Assembly (NCBI GenBank): GCA_029857855.1
Contig: JAOUGG010000045.1
Location: forward strand, 1-10,507
DNA from: Acidimicrobiia bacterium
Lineage (GTDB): Bacteria; Actinomycetota; Acidimicrobiia; Acidimicrobiales; SZUA-35
Direction: 5' to 3'
DNA length: 10,507 nucleotides
A program made the translations under genes and the position numbers. The notes under the pieces were generated by a model. That model searched no databases, was not told the DNA's origin, and saw only the letters and a program-made list of their open reading frames with translations. Shown one piece after another: positions 1 to 5,689 of this stretch (its first letter is position 1; each line of letters opens with the position of its first letter).

Positions 1-681
1 GCGACCTTCGACGCCGACGGCCAGGTGGAGACTCTGACCGAGGCGACGTCGGGCGGCAAGCCGAGCAAACGCCACGACGATCTCGACCATCGGTGGACGA
101 TCACGTCGCCCGGCGGTGTGCAGACGCTGTCGATCGTGGCCGACGTCAACGACGGCGGCGACCTCGACTCGGGTATCGCCCTCGAGTGGTCACAGGACGG
201 CTCCAGCTGGGTCACGCTCGGCACCCTCGTCGGGTCCGTCGACGACTCGTACCTGCTCGGCTCGCCGACCGGCACGATCTGGGTGCGGGTGATCGACACT
301 AATTCGACGCCGGGCGAATTCGGCTACGACTCGATCAGCGTCGACCTCCTGCGGGTCGACGGCGAGGAGCCCGGCGATCCGACGACGGCGGTGCTATCGG
401 CGATGTCCGTCACCGAGGTCTCCGCCGGCCGGGGTGAAGCCTTCGGCCAGGTTGCCGTCACCGTCGAGAACGAGCTCGGCCAGCCGGTCGTCGGAGCCGA
501 AGTAAGTCTCACCTTCGACGGTGCCTTCTCCGACGTGGCCACGGTGACGACCGACGGCTCGGGCCGGGCCACCTACACCACGGCCACCTCGGCTCGAAAG
601 CCTGCGTTCGAGGCCTGCGTCACGAACGTCGTGGCCGGCGATCTGACCTACCGCGGGGAAGAAGTCTGCCGGACCGGCTAG
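1..681 (+). CDS. C-terminal part of an exported multidomain protein (beta-sandwich plus Ig-like domain), 5' partial
   Basis: The reading frame is open from the first base, so the start lies upstream; 226 residues and a TAG stop are visible. Two domains can be seen. Residues about 25-118 form a beta-rich module (HRWTIT, then VRVIDTN and a conserved glycine/aspartate pattern) of the kind found after the catalytic domain in secreted subtilases and other exocellular enzymes. Residues about 125-226 form an Ig-like domain with the signature GQPVVGAEVSLTF followed by TTDGSGRATYTT, common in bacterial surface proteins. Asp and Thr are abundant and there are few lysines, as is usual for exported high-GC proteins. 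The catalytic part, if there is one, is outside the window, so enzyme class cannot be assigned. It is convergent with the AhpD-like gene 54 nt downstream. The exported nature is inferred; the domain types are recognised from pattern, not from a search. Confidence 0.75.
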   Translation, partial: ATFDADGQVETLTEATSGGKPSKRHDDLDHRWTITSPGGVQTLSIVADVNDGGDLDSGIALEWSQDGSSWVTLGTLVGSVDDSYLLGSPTGTIWVRVIDTNSTPGEFGYDSISVDLLRVDGEEPGDPTTAVLSAMSVTEVSAGRGEAFGQVAVTVENELGQPVVGAEVSLTFDGAFSDVATVTTDGSGRATYTTATSARKPAFEACVTNVVAGDLTYRGEEVCRTG

Positions 682-695
682 GCGCCGCCTCCCCA

Positions 696-720
696 GCGGG
701 CCACATGATGGTTCGCCCGC
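696..720. terminator. Possible weak hairpin terminator between convergent genes
   Basis: GCGGGC (696-701) pairs with GCCCGC (715-720) around a 13-nt loop in which CCA and TGG can pair further. It sits in the 53-nt gap between two convergent stop codons, where a shared terminator is expected. No T tract follows on either strand, so intrinsic termination is uncertain. Confidence 0.3.
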
Positions 721-734
721 CACAAGGTGCGGGT

Positions 735-1316
735 CTAAGCGATCTCCTCCTGCCGGTACTCCATGCCGGTCGGATAGGCCGACTCGGGTGCGGAATCCAG
801 GTTCATGGTGATGTTGAACCTGTTACCCCAGTTGAAGATCGAGCAGGCAAACACCATCTCGGTGATCTCGTCGTCGGTGAAGTGCGGTTTCAACGACTCG
901 AAGAACTCGTCGGTCACGGTGTGGGGATCGAGCGCAATGCGCTCGGCCAGCGAGATGGCCAGCGCCTCCCGCTCGTTCAGCTCGTCGCCCGGTTTGGGCT
1001 GGTGCTCGAACAGAGCGTGTTCCTTGGGTCCTACGGCACCGCTCACGGCGGTGGTACGAACCGTCTGTCAATAGGCGCAGTCGTTGATCTGTCCGGTTTT
1101 CAACCGCATCATCTCGTGGATGTGCGGCTCGACCGATCCCTCACCGAAAAACGACACGAAGACGGGCACGATGGCCTTCAACATCTGCGGGTTGCGGGCG
1201 ATGACACCGAACATGGCGGCATCGCCCCACCAGCCGTCCCTGCCATCGGCCAGTATCTTGTTGACTTCGGCGTCGGAGCTCTGACCGGGCTGCACCGGCG
1301 TGATTCGTGTGGTCAC
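735..1316 (-). CDS. AhpD-like / carboxymuconolactone decarboxylase family selenoprotein (CxxU), in-frame TGA read as Sec
   Basis: One 193-residue protein is encoded if the in-frame TGA at 1070-1068 is read through. The family (AhpD alkylhydroperoxidase / CMD fold) uses a CxxC pair for peroxide or disulfide chemistry. Here residues 80-83 are C-A-Y-TGA, so the TGA replaces the second cysteine, suggesting selenocysteine at 83. Glu68 lies 12 residues before Cys80, the same spacing as Glu118 to Cys130 in M. tuberculosis AhpD. The residue four after position 83 is Arg, where that AhpD has His137. Sequence on both sides is intact and in one frame (QTVRTTA bridges the two open stretches), with no other stop or frameshift. 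The GTG start at 1316 is chosen because AAAGGGGA lies 5 nt upstream; the longer ATG at 1373 lacks such support and family similarity. A SECIS-like hairpin follows the TGA. The alternatives are a nonsense-mutated pseudogene or two separate short proteins. The family is fairly certain; Sec insertion is strongly suggested but inferred. Confidence 0.85.
1027..1062 (-). promoter_or_regulatory. Bacterial SECIS-like hairpin directly after the in-frame TGA
   Basis: Read on the minus strand, the TGA (1070-1068) is followed by CAGAC and then a 36-nt hairpin. GGTTC (1062-1058) pairs with GGACC (1031-1027), with one T-G wobble. G1057 is bulged. TAC (1056-1054) pairs with GTA (1034-1032). CC (1036-1035) is bulged. 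CACCGC (1053-1048) pairs with GCGGTG (1042-1037). The apical loop is CGTGA (1047-1043). That is 14 base pairs with a 5-nt loop whose second base is G, and 20 nt separate the TGA from the loop. Bacterial SECIS elements lie inside the coding region just after UGA, with the loop about 16-37 nt downstream and a G in its first two bases, so this fits. The hairpin bases are seen; SelB binding is inferred. Confidence 0.75.
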
Positions 1317-1451
1317 AAGATTCCCCTTTCGAGCCGCTCTCGAGTTGAGCGCGACCGTGCCCACTGTGACCACGGTCCTTGTTGCGCTGTCAACCGAGCC
1401 ACCGACATGTTCGATCGACGGGGCGGCGGTACCGGCGTGACGAACGTCATA

Positions 1452-1467
1452 TTGAACGATCGTTCAA
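1452..1467. promoter_or_regulatory. Perfect 16-bp palindromic operator, probable TetR site O1
   Basis: TTGAACGATCGTTCAA is a perfect inverted repeat lying between the divergent AhpD-like and membrane-protein genes. Its size and symmetry suit a TetR-family dimer, and a TetR gene is the last gene of the plus-strand run. It contains the proposed -35 hexamer of the plus-strand promoter, so binding would block transcription. Assignment to this TetR is inferred. Confidence 0.65.
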
Positions 1468-1480
1468 ACTTCTGTACCTT
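1452..1480 (+). promoter_or_regulatory. Probable promoter of the membrane protein-DCC-TetR operon
   Basis: TTGAAC (1452-1457) and TACCTT (1475-1480) are separated by 17 nt, matching the sigma-70-type layout. The -35 box is part of operator O1, and O2 lies directly downstream. Transcription would start near 1487, with AAGGAGA at 1504-1510 serving the ATG at 1519. Confidence 0.55.
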
Positions 1481-1485
1481 GAACT

Positions 1486-1501
1486 TTGAACGAACGTTTA
1501 A
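1486..1501. promoter_or_regulatory. Second, imperfect copy of the TetR-type operator, O2
   Basis: TTGAACGAACGTTTAA has the same left arm as the perfect palindrome 34 bp upstream and a right arm matching at 6 of 8 bases. It lies just downstream of the proposed -10 box, over the likely transcription start and immediately before the ribosome binding site of the membrane-protein gene. Two sites flanking the core promoter would give tight repression. Confidence 0.5.
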
Positions 1502-1518
1502 ACAAGGAGAGCATCCCC

Positions 1519-1980
1519 ATGAATGTCAACGACAACATCGGCAACCTGCCGATCGCCTTCTATCTCGTCTATACCACGGTCACACTGGCCCTGGTGGTGT
1601 GGCTGGCCCGCACCCTCTTCAACACCGGCAACCAGTTCCTCGAGGACGTGTTCGACTCGAAGGAGCTCGGCTACGCCGTCAACCGCCTTCTGGTGATCGG
1701 CTTCTACCTGCTCAACATGGGTTACGCCTTCCTGCTGTACCAGATCGAGCCGAGCTACGGATCGGTGGCCGAAGCCTGGAACCAGCTGGTCAACCGGCTG
1801 GGCGTCCTCTTCCTCAGTCTGGGCGCCATTCACCTTGTCAACATGATGGTTCTCTGGAGGGTTCGCACCCACCGGGACCGACAGGGTCGGATACCGGTTG
1901 CACCATCAGCCTTCCAGCCGCCTCCCCCGGTCCCCGCGAAGGGTGCAGCCGATCTAGCGGCTCCCCCGAGCCTGGCCTAG
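1519..1980 (+). CDS. Small integral membrane protein with three predicted helices, function unknown
   Basis: This is a 153-residue protein I cannot assign to a named family. The ATG at 1519 is chosen because AAGGAGA lies 8 nt upstream; the longer in-frame start at 1486 falls within operator O2. Hydrophobic stretches at residues about 12-31, 54-75 and 92-114 are likely transmembrane helices, with Arg/Asn/Gln-rich links between them. The last 40 residues are Pro/Ala-rich, polar and probably flexible. There is no signal peptide beyond the first helix and no cysteine at all, so it is not itself a thiol carrier. It is the first gene of the TetR-controlled run, 15 nt before the DCC-family gene, which suggests it works with or anchors that redox protein. 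That link is inference from position. Confidence 0.8.
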   Translation: MNVNDNIGNLPIAFYLVYTTVTLALVVWLARTLFNTGNQFLEDVFDSKELGYAVNRLLVIGFYLLNMGYAFLLYQIEPSYGSVAEAWNQLVNRLGVLFLSLGAIHLVNMMVLWRVRTHRDRQGRIPVAPSAFQPPPPVPAKGAADLAAPPSLA

Positions 1981-1995
1981 CGCCTCGGCACCTCG

Positions 1996-2436
1996 ATGAC
2001 CACGATTCCCCCACCCCGACGGCTGACCGTCGTCACCGACGAGTTGTGCGAGCTCTGCCGCCGCTGTCGGGGCTGGCTCGCCGACCAGGCACTGCTGGTC
2101 GAGATCGAGTTCCTCGCCGTCGGGTCCGACGAGGCGATTCGGCGCTACGGCGCGCTGGGCGCTCGTCGCGACGTCCTGATCGTGGCCGACGAGCACGGTC
2201 GGATCTGGGCCGGACCCGACGCCTTCGTCATGTGCCTGTGGGCCACTGCGGCCCACCGGAACTGGGCCCATCTGGCCGCCCGACGCGGATGGCGCACGGT
2301 GGCCCGACTCGTGTTCGGCTCCGTCTCCTCGAACCGCCACCGCATCGCCGAGTTGATGGCGGGTCGATGCGAGGACGGGAGCTGCGACATCCACGGTCAC
2401 CCGCAAGTCGTGTCGCCGGGAGGGCAACGGCCGTGA
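1996..2436 (+). CDS. DCC (DUF393) family thiol-disulfide oxidoreductase-like protein
   Basis: This is a 146-residue protein with the DCC-family N terminus: a beta strand (LTVVTDELC) running into Asp15-x-x-Cys18-x-x-Cys21, with a third cysteine at 24. The family has a thioredoxin-like fold and is thought to carry out disulfide exchange, but physiological substrates are mostly unknown. The central part (GSDEAIRRYGAL, then DVLIVADEHGRIWAGPDAF) matches the usual pattern, in which a residue range predicted to contact a partner follows the second beta strand. Two further cysteines near the C terminus (GRCEDGSCD) make a CxxxxC pair that is not part of the core fold and could form a second redox or metal site. 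The ATG lies 15 nt after the membrane-protein stop with no strong ribosome binding site, suggesting translational coupling. Its TGA stop overlaps the GTG start proposed for the TetR gene. Confidence 0.8.
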   Translation: MTTIPPPRRLTVVTDELCELCRRCRGWLADQALLVEIEFLAVGSDEAIRRYGALGARRDVLIVADEHGRIWAGPDAFVMCLWATAAHRNWAHLAARRGWRTVARLVFGSVSSNRHRIAELMAGRCEDGSCDIHGHPQVVSPGGQRP

Positions 2437-3101
2437 AGTGCGCCAGACTGGAGGTCATGCCCACCCGTCGTCGCCAATCGTCGGCCGACACCCGCCAGAG
2501 GATCATCGACGCCACGATAGAGACCCTCAACTCCGAGGGGATGACGGGGGCGACCGCCCGCTCGATCGCTCGCACCGGCGACTTCAATCAGGCCCTCATC
2601 TACTATCACTTCGACTCGCTCGAGGACCTGTTCTTCGAGGTCGTCAACGACGTGAACCAGCGTCGCCTCGACTACTTCGGTCCCCGCCTGGAGGAGGTCG
2701 AGACGCTGACTGAACTCATCGAGGTGGCGGTCGAGCTCCAGAGCGGCACGCCCAAGCCGAGCGACAGTGCGGCGGTCGCGCTGGTTGTGGCGGGTTGGTC
2801 GCCGGCCAGCCCGCTCGGCCCGAAGGTTCTGGCCAAGCTGCGGCCTTGGGACGATGCCATCGCCGCCGCCGTTCGCCGGATCACCGCCGGATCGGCGCTG
2901 GCCGACATGCTCCCGATCGAGGACATGGCGCACACCATTTCGGCCCTGTTCCTCGGTCTGCAACTCATGAGTCGACTCGATCCCGACGACCCGACGAACG
3001 CCCGCATCTACGAGGCTCTGACGGAGAGCGCCGAGGTCGCCACCCGCCTGCTGGCTGCTTTCCCCCGTCCGCCGACGCCACCGACCCCCCAAGATTTGTA
3101 G
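2433..3101 (+). CDS. TetR/AcrR family transcriptional regulator, probable autoregulator of the redox locus
   Basis: Counting from the ATG at 2457, residues 12-58 form the TetR DNA-binding domain: TRQRIIDATIETLNSEG, then ATARSIARTGDFNQALIYYHF and SLEDLFFEV. The HTH recognition helix carries the family's YYHF signature. The C-terminal 150 residues are a helical ligand-binding and dimerisation domain of normal length; the ligand is unknown. Two starts compete. GTG at 2433 overlaps the preceding TGA as GTGA and has GGGAGGG 8 nt upstream, giving 222 residues. ATG at 2457 gives 214 residues but its GGAGG is only 2 nt away. I chose 2433, with little effect on function. It is the last gene before a strong terminator, and the palindromes at 1452 and 1486 are its likely operators. 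Confidence 0.88.
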   Translation: MKCARLEVMPTRRRQSSADTRQRIIDATIETLNSEGMTGATARSIARTGDFNQALIYYHFDSLEDLFFEVVNDVNQRRLDYFGPRLEEVETLTELIEVAVELQSGTPKPSDSAAVALVVAGWSPASPLGPKVLAKLRPWDDAIAAAVRRITAGSALADMLPIEDMAHTISALFLGLQLMSRLDPDDPTNARIYEALTESAEVATRLLAAFPRPPTPPTPQDL

Positions 3102-3133
3102 CAAAAGGCGAGGACGGACCTCGCCTTTTGCTA
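3099..3133. terminator. Perfect bidirectional intrinsic terminator
   Basis: TAGCAAAAGGCGAGG (3099-3113) pairs perfectly with CCTCGCCTTTTGCTA (3119-3133) around ACGGA. The stem has a GC-rich core flanked by A4 on one side and T4 on the other, so it can terminate transcripts from either side. It begins at the TetR stop codon and lies 20 nt beyond the MarR stop, serving two convergent transcripts. Confidence 0.9.
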
Positions 3134-3153
3134 CCAGACTTGGAGGGGGAGGC

Positions 3154-3606
3154 TCAGGCGTCGGCCGGACGGCGGAGGCGGTCCATGACCCTGGTCACCG
3201 TCGACAACTCACGCTCGGAGAGTCGATCGAAGTAGTGATGGTCGAGATCGTCGAGGTGGACCTCGGCGGCCGCCGTCAACCGGTTGAGACCCTCGGGAGT
3301 CAGGCGGGCCCACTGCACCCGGCGGTCGGCCTCACAGGCCTGCCGTTCGACGAGGCCGGCGTCGGACATCCGGTCGACCAGCCGGGTGACGGCGCCGCTG
3401 GTGACGCCGGTCTGCTCGGCCAGCTCGCTCATCATCAGGCTGTGATCGGGCGAGCGACCGAGGCGGAGGAGCACCTCGAACCAGGCACCTGAGAGATCGC
3501 AGTGCTCCCGCAACGACCGTTCGATCACCCGCATCGTCCGGGCATAGCCCTCGACCAACACGCCGAACCGGGTGAAGCGCTCGTCGTCGAGGATGGAGTC
3601 GGCCAT
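3154..3606 (-). CDS. MarR family transcriptional regulator
   Basis: This is a 150-residue protein with the MarR winged-helix layout: an N-terminal dimerisation helix, then the HTH at residues about 60-87 (MSELAEQTGVTSGAVTRLVDRMSDAGLV), then the wing with the conserved Asp-Arg pair (EADRR, residues 92-96) and a C-terminal helix. It probably represses itself and the divergent YceI gene. The ATG at 3606 is chosen over the in-frame ATG at 3615 because a consensus TATAAT at 3619-3614 ends 7 nt upstream of 3606 and overlaps the earlier ATG, implying a leaderless mRNA starting at the initiator codon. No cysteine pair typical of redox-sensing OhrR proteins is seen: Cys36 (EHCDL) and Cys91 are the only cysteines, so the inducer is open. 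Confidence 0.88.
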   Translation of the reverse strand: MADSILDDERFTRFGVLVEGYARTMRVIERSLREHCDLSGAWFEVLLRLGRSPDHSLMMSELAEQTGVTSGAVTRLVDRMSDAGLVERQACEADRRVQWARLTPEGLNRLTAAAEVHLDDLDHHYFDRLSERELSTVTRVMDRLRRPADA

Positions 3607-3613
3607 GCACTTC

Positions 3614-3619
3614 ATTATA
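3614..3619 (-). promoter_or_regulatory. Consensus -10 box of the MarR gene (leaderless start)
   Basis: On the minus strand TATAAT is followed by GAAGTGC and then ATG (3606), placing the transcription start at or next to the start codon. No good -35 hexamer is seen at the usual distance. The palindrome at 3646-3659 lies just upstream of where the -35 region would be. Confidence 0.65.
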
Positions 3620-3645
3620 GCAGCAAAGAACTTGACAACTAAAAG

Positions 3646-3722
3646 GTTGATACATCAACTAAATCCTGTTACGGTGTCGATTGTCCCCAAAAGCTTGACT
3701 GATCAACTATTGATCGATCATG
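3646..3722. promoter_or_regulatory. Three related MarR-type palindromes between the MarR and YceI genes
   Basis: GTTGATACATCAAC (3646-3659), CTTGACTGATCAAC (3694-3707) and ATTGATCGATCATG (3709-3722) share the pattern TTGAY-N2-ATCA. The first has perfect 6-bp arms. The third ends 23 bp before the YceI start codon. Size and symmetry fit MarR-family dimers. They are likely operators for repression in both directions. Confidence 0.6.
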
Positions 3723-3745
3723 AACCAGCCAATAAGGAATCCGAT

Positions 3746-4300
3746 ATGAGCAACCTCCCCGAAGCCGGCCTCTACGAAATCGACCCGACCCACTCCGCCG
3801 TCGACTTCGTGGTCCGCCACCTGGTCGCCGCCAAGGTGCGCGGCGGTTTCAAGTCGTTCAGCGGCTCCATCGTCATCGGCGACACCCCCGAGCAGTCCTC
3901 GGTCAACGTCGAAATCGACGTCGCGTCCATCACCACCGGGGTCGACGACCGAGACGCCCATCTCCGCTCGGCCGACTTCTTCGACGTCGAGAACCACCCC
4001 ACGGCCACCTTCGCCTCGACCTCGGTCAGCCCGAGGGGTGGCAGCGACTACGCCGTGACCGGTGACCTCACGATCGCCGGTGTCACCCGCTCCGTCGACC
4101 TCGACCTCGAGTACGCCGGTGCCGTCGCCGACCCCTGGGGCAACAGCCGCGTCGTATTCAGCGCCACCACCGAGATCAACCGCGAGGACTTCGGTCTCAC
4201 CTGGAACCAGGCCCTCGAAACCGGCGGTGTCATGGTCTCCAAGAACGCCAAGATCGAGATCGACGTCGAGGCCGTCCACAAGGTCGACGCCACTGTCTAG
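3746..4300 (+). CDS. YceI family lipocalin-like protein, cytosolic form
   Basis: This is a 184-residue protein covering a full YceI domain. It starts with YEIDPTHSAVDFVVRHL and continues with KVRGGFKSFSGSIVIGD, SADFFDVENHPTATF, GDLTIAGVTRSVDLDLEY and VSKNAKIEIDVEAV, which are the conserved blocks in order. YceI proteins form a beta-barrel that holds an isoprenoid or other amphiphilic lipid; roles in stress response and isoprenoid quinone handling have been proposed, but exact function is unsettled. There is no signal peptide, unlike the periplasmic E. coli protein, so it is probably cytosolic, as in many actinomycete homologues. The ATG at 3746 is preceded by AAGGAA with 6 nt spacing. Its divergent MarR partner and the three palindromes upstream indicate MarR control. 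Confidence 0.92.
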   Translation: MSNLPEAGLYEIDPTHSAVDFVVRHLVAAKVRGGFKSFSGSIVIGDTPEQSSVNVEIDVASITTGVDDRDAHLRSADFFDVENHPTATFASTSVSPRGGSDYAVTGDLTIAGVTRSVDLDLEYAGAVADPWGNSRVVFSATTEINREDFGLTWNQALETGGVMVSKNAKIEIDVEAVHKVDATV

Positions 4301-4334
4301 GCGGAACACTCCAACCCCTACGTCCCCTTATTCA

Positions 4335-4381
4335 GGTGCGGTGGGATTCGGGTCCAAGCCCGTGTCCCGCCGCACCCTTTT
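4335..4381 (+). terminator. Intrinsic terminator after the YceI gene
   Basis: GGTGCGGTGGGA (4335-4346) pairs with TCCCGCCGCACC (4365-4376), with one T-G wobble. An inner GGG/CCC pair sits in the loop, and CTTTTGTTG follows on the plus strand. It lies 34 nt after the YceI stop and immediately before the promoter of the next gene. Confidence 0.75.
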
Positions 4382-4385
4382 GTTG

Positions 4386-4391
4386 TAGGGT
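4386..4391 (+). promoter_or_regulatory. TANNNT -10 box giving a leaderless VOC gene
   Basis: TAGGGT is followed by 7 nt (CGCCCGT) and then the ATG at 4399. No ribosome binding site is present, so the transcript probably begins at the start codon. No clear -35 box is seen; its position falls inside the terminator stem. Confidence 0.5.
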
Positions 4392-4398
4392 CGCCCGT

Positions 4399-5169
4399 AT
4401 GAAGATCGAACAGCATCCCGTACACGCCATCTCCTGGGTCGATCTCGCGGCCCGCGACTTCGAGGCCCAGGTCGACTTCTACACCGACATGATGGGTTGG
4501 TCCACCTTCATGGCCCCCGGCACCGGCTACACGATGTTCCTGGTGGGCGATAAGCCGGTGGCCGGCATCGTGCCCATCAGAGCCGAGAGCGGGGCGATGC
4601 CATCGGTGTGGTCGACCTATGTCAACGTCGACGACGCCGACGCCACCTGCGCCCGGGCCAAAGAGATCGGCGGCAGCGTCTTCCAGGGACCCTTCGAGAT
4701 CCCCAACGGCCGGATCGCCGTGATTGGCGACCCGGCCAGTGCCGCAATCTGCGTCTTCGAGGGCGGCGGCGGTCAGGGCTTCAAGCTCTACGACGAACCG
4801 GGCGCCCCGTGCTGGTTCGAGGTGATGAGCCACGATGCCAAGGCCTCCATCGCCTTCTACGAGGCGCTGTTCGGCTGGCGGTCCGAGCCGATGCCGGGAC
4901 CGATCGACTACACGATCCTGAACCTGGGCGACACCCCGGTCGGCGGTTGTATGCAGATCGGCGATCCGATGCCGGCCGACATCCCCTCCCACTGGCAGGT
5001 GTCGTTCTCGATCGACGGCGAGATCTCCGACTTCATGGCCAAGGCGTCCGACAAGGGAGCCACGGTCATGATGGGCCCGATGGAGACCGACTACGGCCAC
5101 GGGGCGGTGCTGATGGATCCGGCGGGAGCGTCGTTCGTCGCCTTCGACCGTTCGAAGGGAACGATGTAG
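4399..5169 (+). CDS. Two-domain VOC (glyoxalase/bleomycin resistance fold) protein, Rv0577/CFP30B-like
   Basis: This is a 256-residue protein made of two VOC domains, at residues about 8-125 (ISWVDLAARDFEAQVDFYTDMMGW) and 133-252 (CWFEVMSHDAKASIAFYEALFGW). Each has the beta-alpha-beta-beta-beta repeat and FY...GW signature. The pattern NWVDL, then WSTYVNVDDADAT, then GGCM and HWQVSFSID follows the mycobacterial Rv0577 (CFP30B) type, whose function is debated (methylglyoxal or ligand binding). Metal ligands of true glyoxalase I are not obvious, so catalysis cannot be claimed. It starts from a leaderless-type promoter and stands alone on the plus strand, converging on a second VOC gene with only 17 nt between the stop codons. 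Confidence 0.88.
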   Translation: MKIEQHPVHAISWVDLAARDFEAQVDFYTDMMGWSTFMAPGTGYTMFLVGDKPVAGIVPIRAESGAMPSVWSTYVNVDDADATCARAKEIGGSVFQGPFEIPNGRIAVIGDPASAAICVFEGGGGQGFKLYDEPGAPCWFEVMSHDAKASIAFYEALFGWRSEPMPGPIDYTILNLGDTPVGGCMQIGDPMPADIPSHWQVSFSIDGEISDFMAKASDKGATVMMGPMETDYGHGAVLMDPAGASFVAFDRSKGTM

Positions 5170-5186
5170 CGTCCAGCCGGCGGTGG

Positions 5187-5666
5187 TCAGTCCCGTTGAT
5201 CCATGGCGGCCTCGATATCCGCCAGCACGATCTTCTTCATGCCGAGCATGGCCACCATCGCCCTCTTCGCACGCCCAGGGTCGGGGTCGGCCAGCAGATC
5301 GTTCAGACCCGCGGGAATGATTTGCCACGACACCCCGAACCGGTCCCGCAACCAGCCACACATCACCTCCCGCCCACCGTCGACGGTCAACGCCGACCAG
5401 TAGCGATCGACCTCGTGCTGGTCGTCGCAGACCACGGCGAGTGAGATGGCGTCGTTGAACTCGGAATGCGGTCCGCCGTTGAACGCCGAGAGCCGCATGT
5501 CGCCGATCCGGAAGTCGATGATGTGAACGTCCTGATCCTGATTCGGTCCGCTGTCGTGGAACGTGACGTCGGAGTAGACCTCGCTGTCGTCGAAGATCGA
5601 CGTGTAGAAGGCGACCGCCTCGGCCGCTTGATGATCGAACCAGAGATGGGCCGAGATCGAGGTCAT
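5187..5666 (-). CDS. VOC family protein, PhnB/3-dmu-9_3-mt type
   Basis: This is a 159-residue protein matching the PhnB-like VOC family often labelled 3-demethylubiquinone-9 3-methyltransferase, a name known to be misleading because the fold is glyoxalase-like and not a methyltransferase. Conserved blocks are LWFDHQAAEAVAFYTSIFDDSE, LSAFNGGPHSEFNDAISL, DEVDRYWSAL-type (here HEVDRYWSAL), CGWLRDRFGVSWQIIP and AMLGMKKI. The ATG at 5666 is preferred to the TTG at 5672, because TAGACT at 5678-5673 then lies 6 nt upstream, a leaderless arrangement, and there is no ribosome binding site. The substrate is unknown. It lies 23 nt after the small membrane protein on the same strand, so it could also be read through from that transcript. 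Confidence 0.9.
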   Translation of the reverse strand: MTSISAHLWFDHQAAEAVAFYTSIFDDSEVYSDVTFHDSGPNQDQDVHIIDFRIGDMRLSAFNGGPHSEFNDAISLAVVCDDQHEVDRYWSALTVDGGREVMCGWLRDRFGVSWQIIPAGLNDLLADPDPGRAKRAMVAMLGMKKIVLADIEAAMDQRD

Positions 5667-5672
5667 CGCCAA

Positions 5673-5678
5673 AGTCTA
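5673..5678 (-). promoter_or_regulatory. TANNNT -10 box before the PhnB-type VOC gene
   Basis: TAGACT on the minus strand is followed by TTGGCG and the ATG at 5666. No Shine-Dalgarno sequence is present. The -35 region is not recognisable, so this rests on the box and its spacing only. Confidence 0.4.
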
Positions 5679-5689
5679 TTCGGCGGCGG

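Noticed and set aside
1068..1070. General reassignment of TGA to an amino acid (alternative genetic code)
   Set aside because: TGA ends several intact genes here (DCC protein, MarR, PhnB-type VOC, small membrane protein, K+ channel) at family-typical lengths, so it is a normal stop codon in this genome.
735..1316. Two separate genes (735-1046 and 1068-1316) or a plain pseudogene
   Set aside because: Both parts are in one frame, together make one family domain, the second has no ribosome binding site, and the only break falls on the catalytic Cys codon followed by a SECIS-like hairpin. A simple nonsense mutation cannot be fully excluded.
705..3101. A 798-residue open frame on the plus strand
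   Set aside because: Only its last part (from 2433) is a real gene, the TetR regulator. The earlier part runs antisense to the AhpD-like gene and out of frame through two recognisable plus-strand genes, and reads as low-complexity Arg/Pro/His sequence.
4335..4381. Possible tRNA 3' half (GGGATTCGGGTCC followed by paired sequence)
   Set aside because: No acceptor stem, anticodon arm or proper TPsiC loop can be drawn. The pairing forms a single hairpin followed by a T-rich run, as in a terminator.
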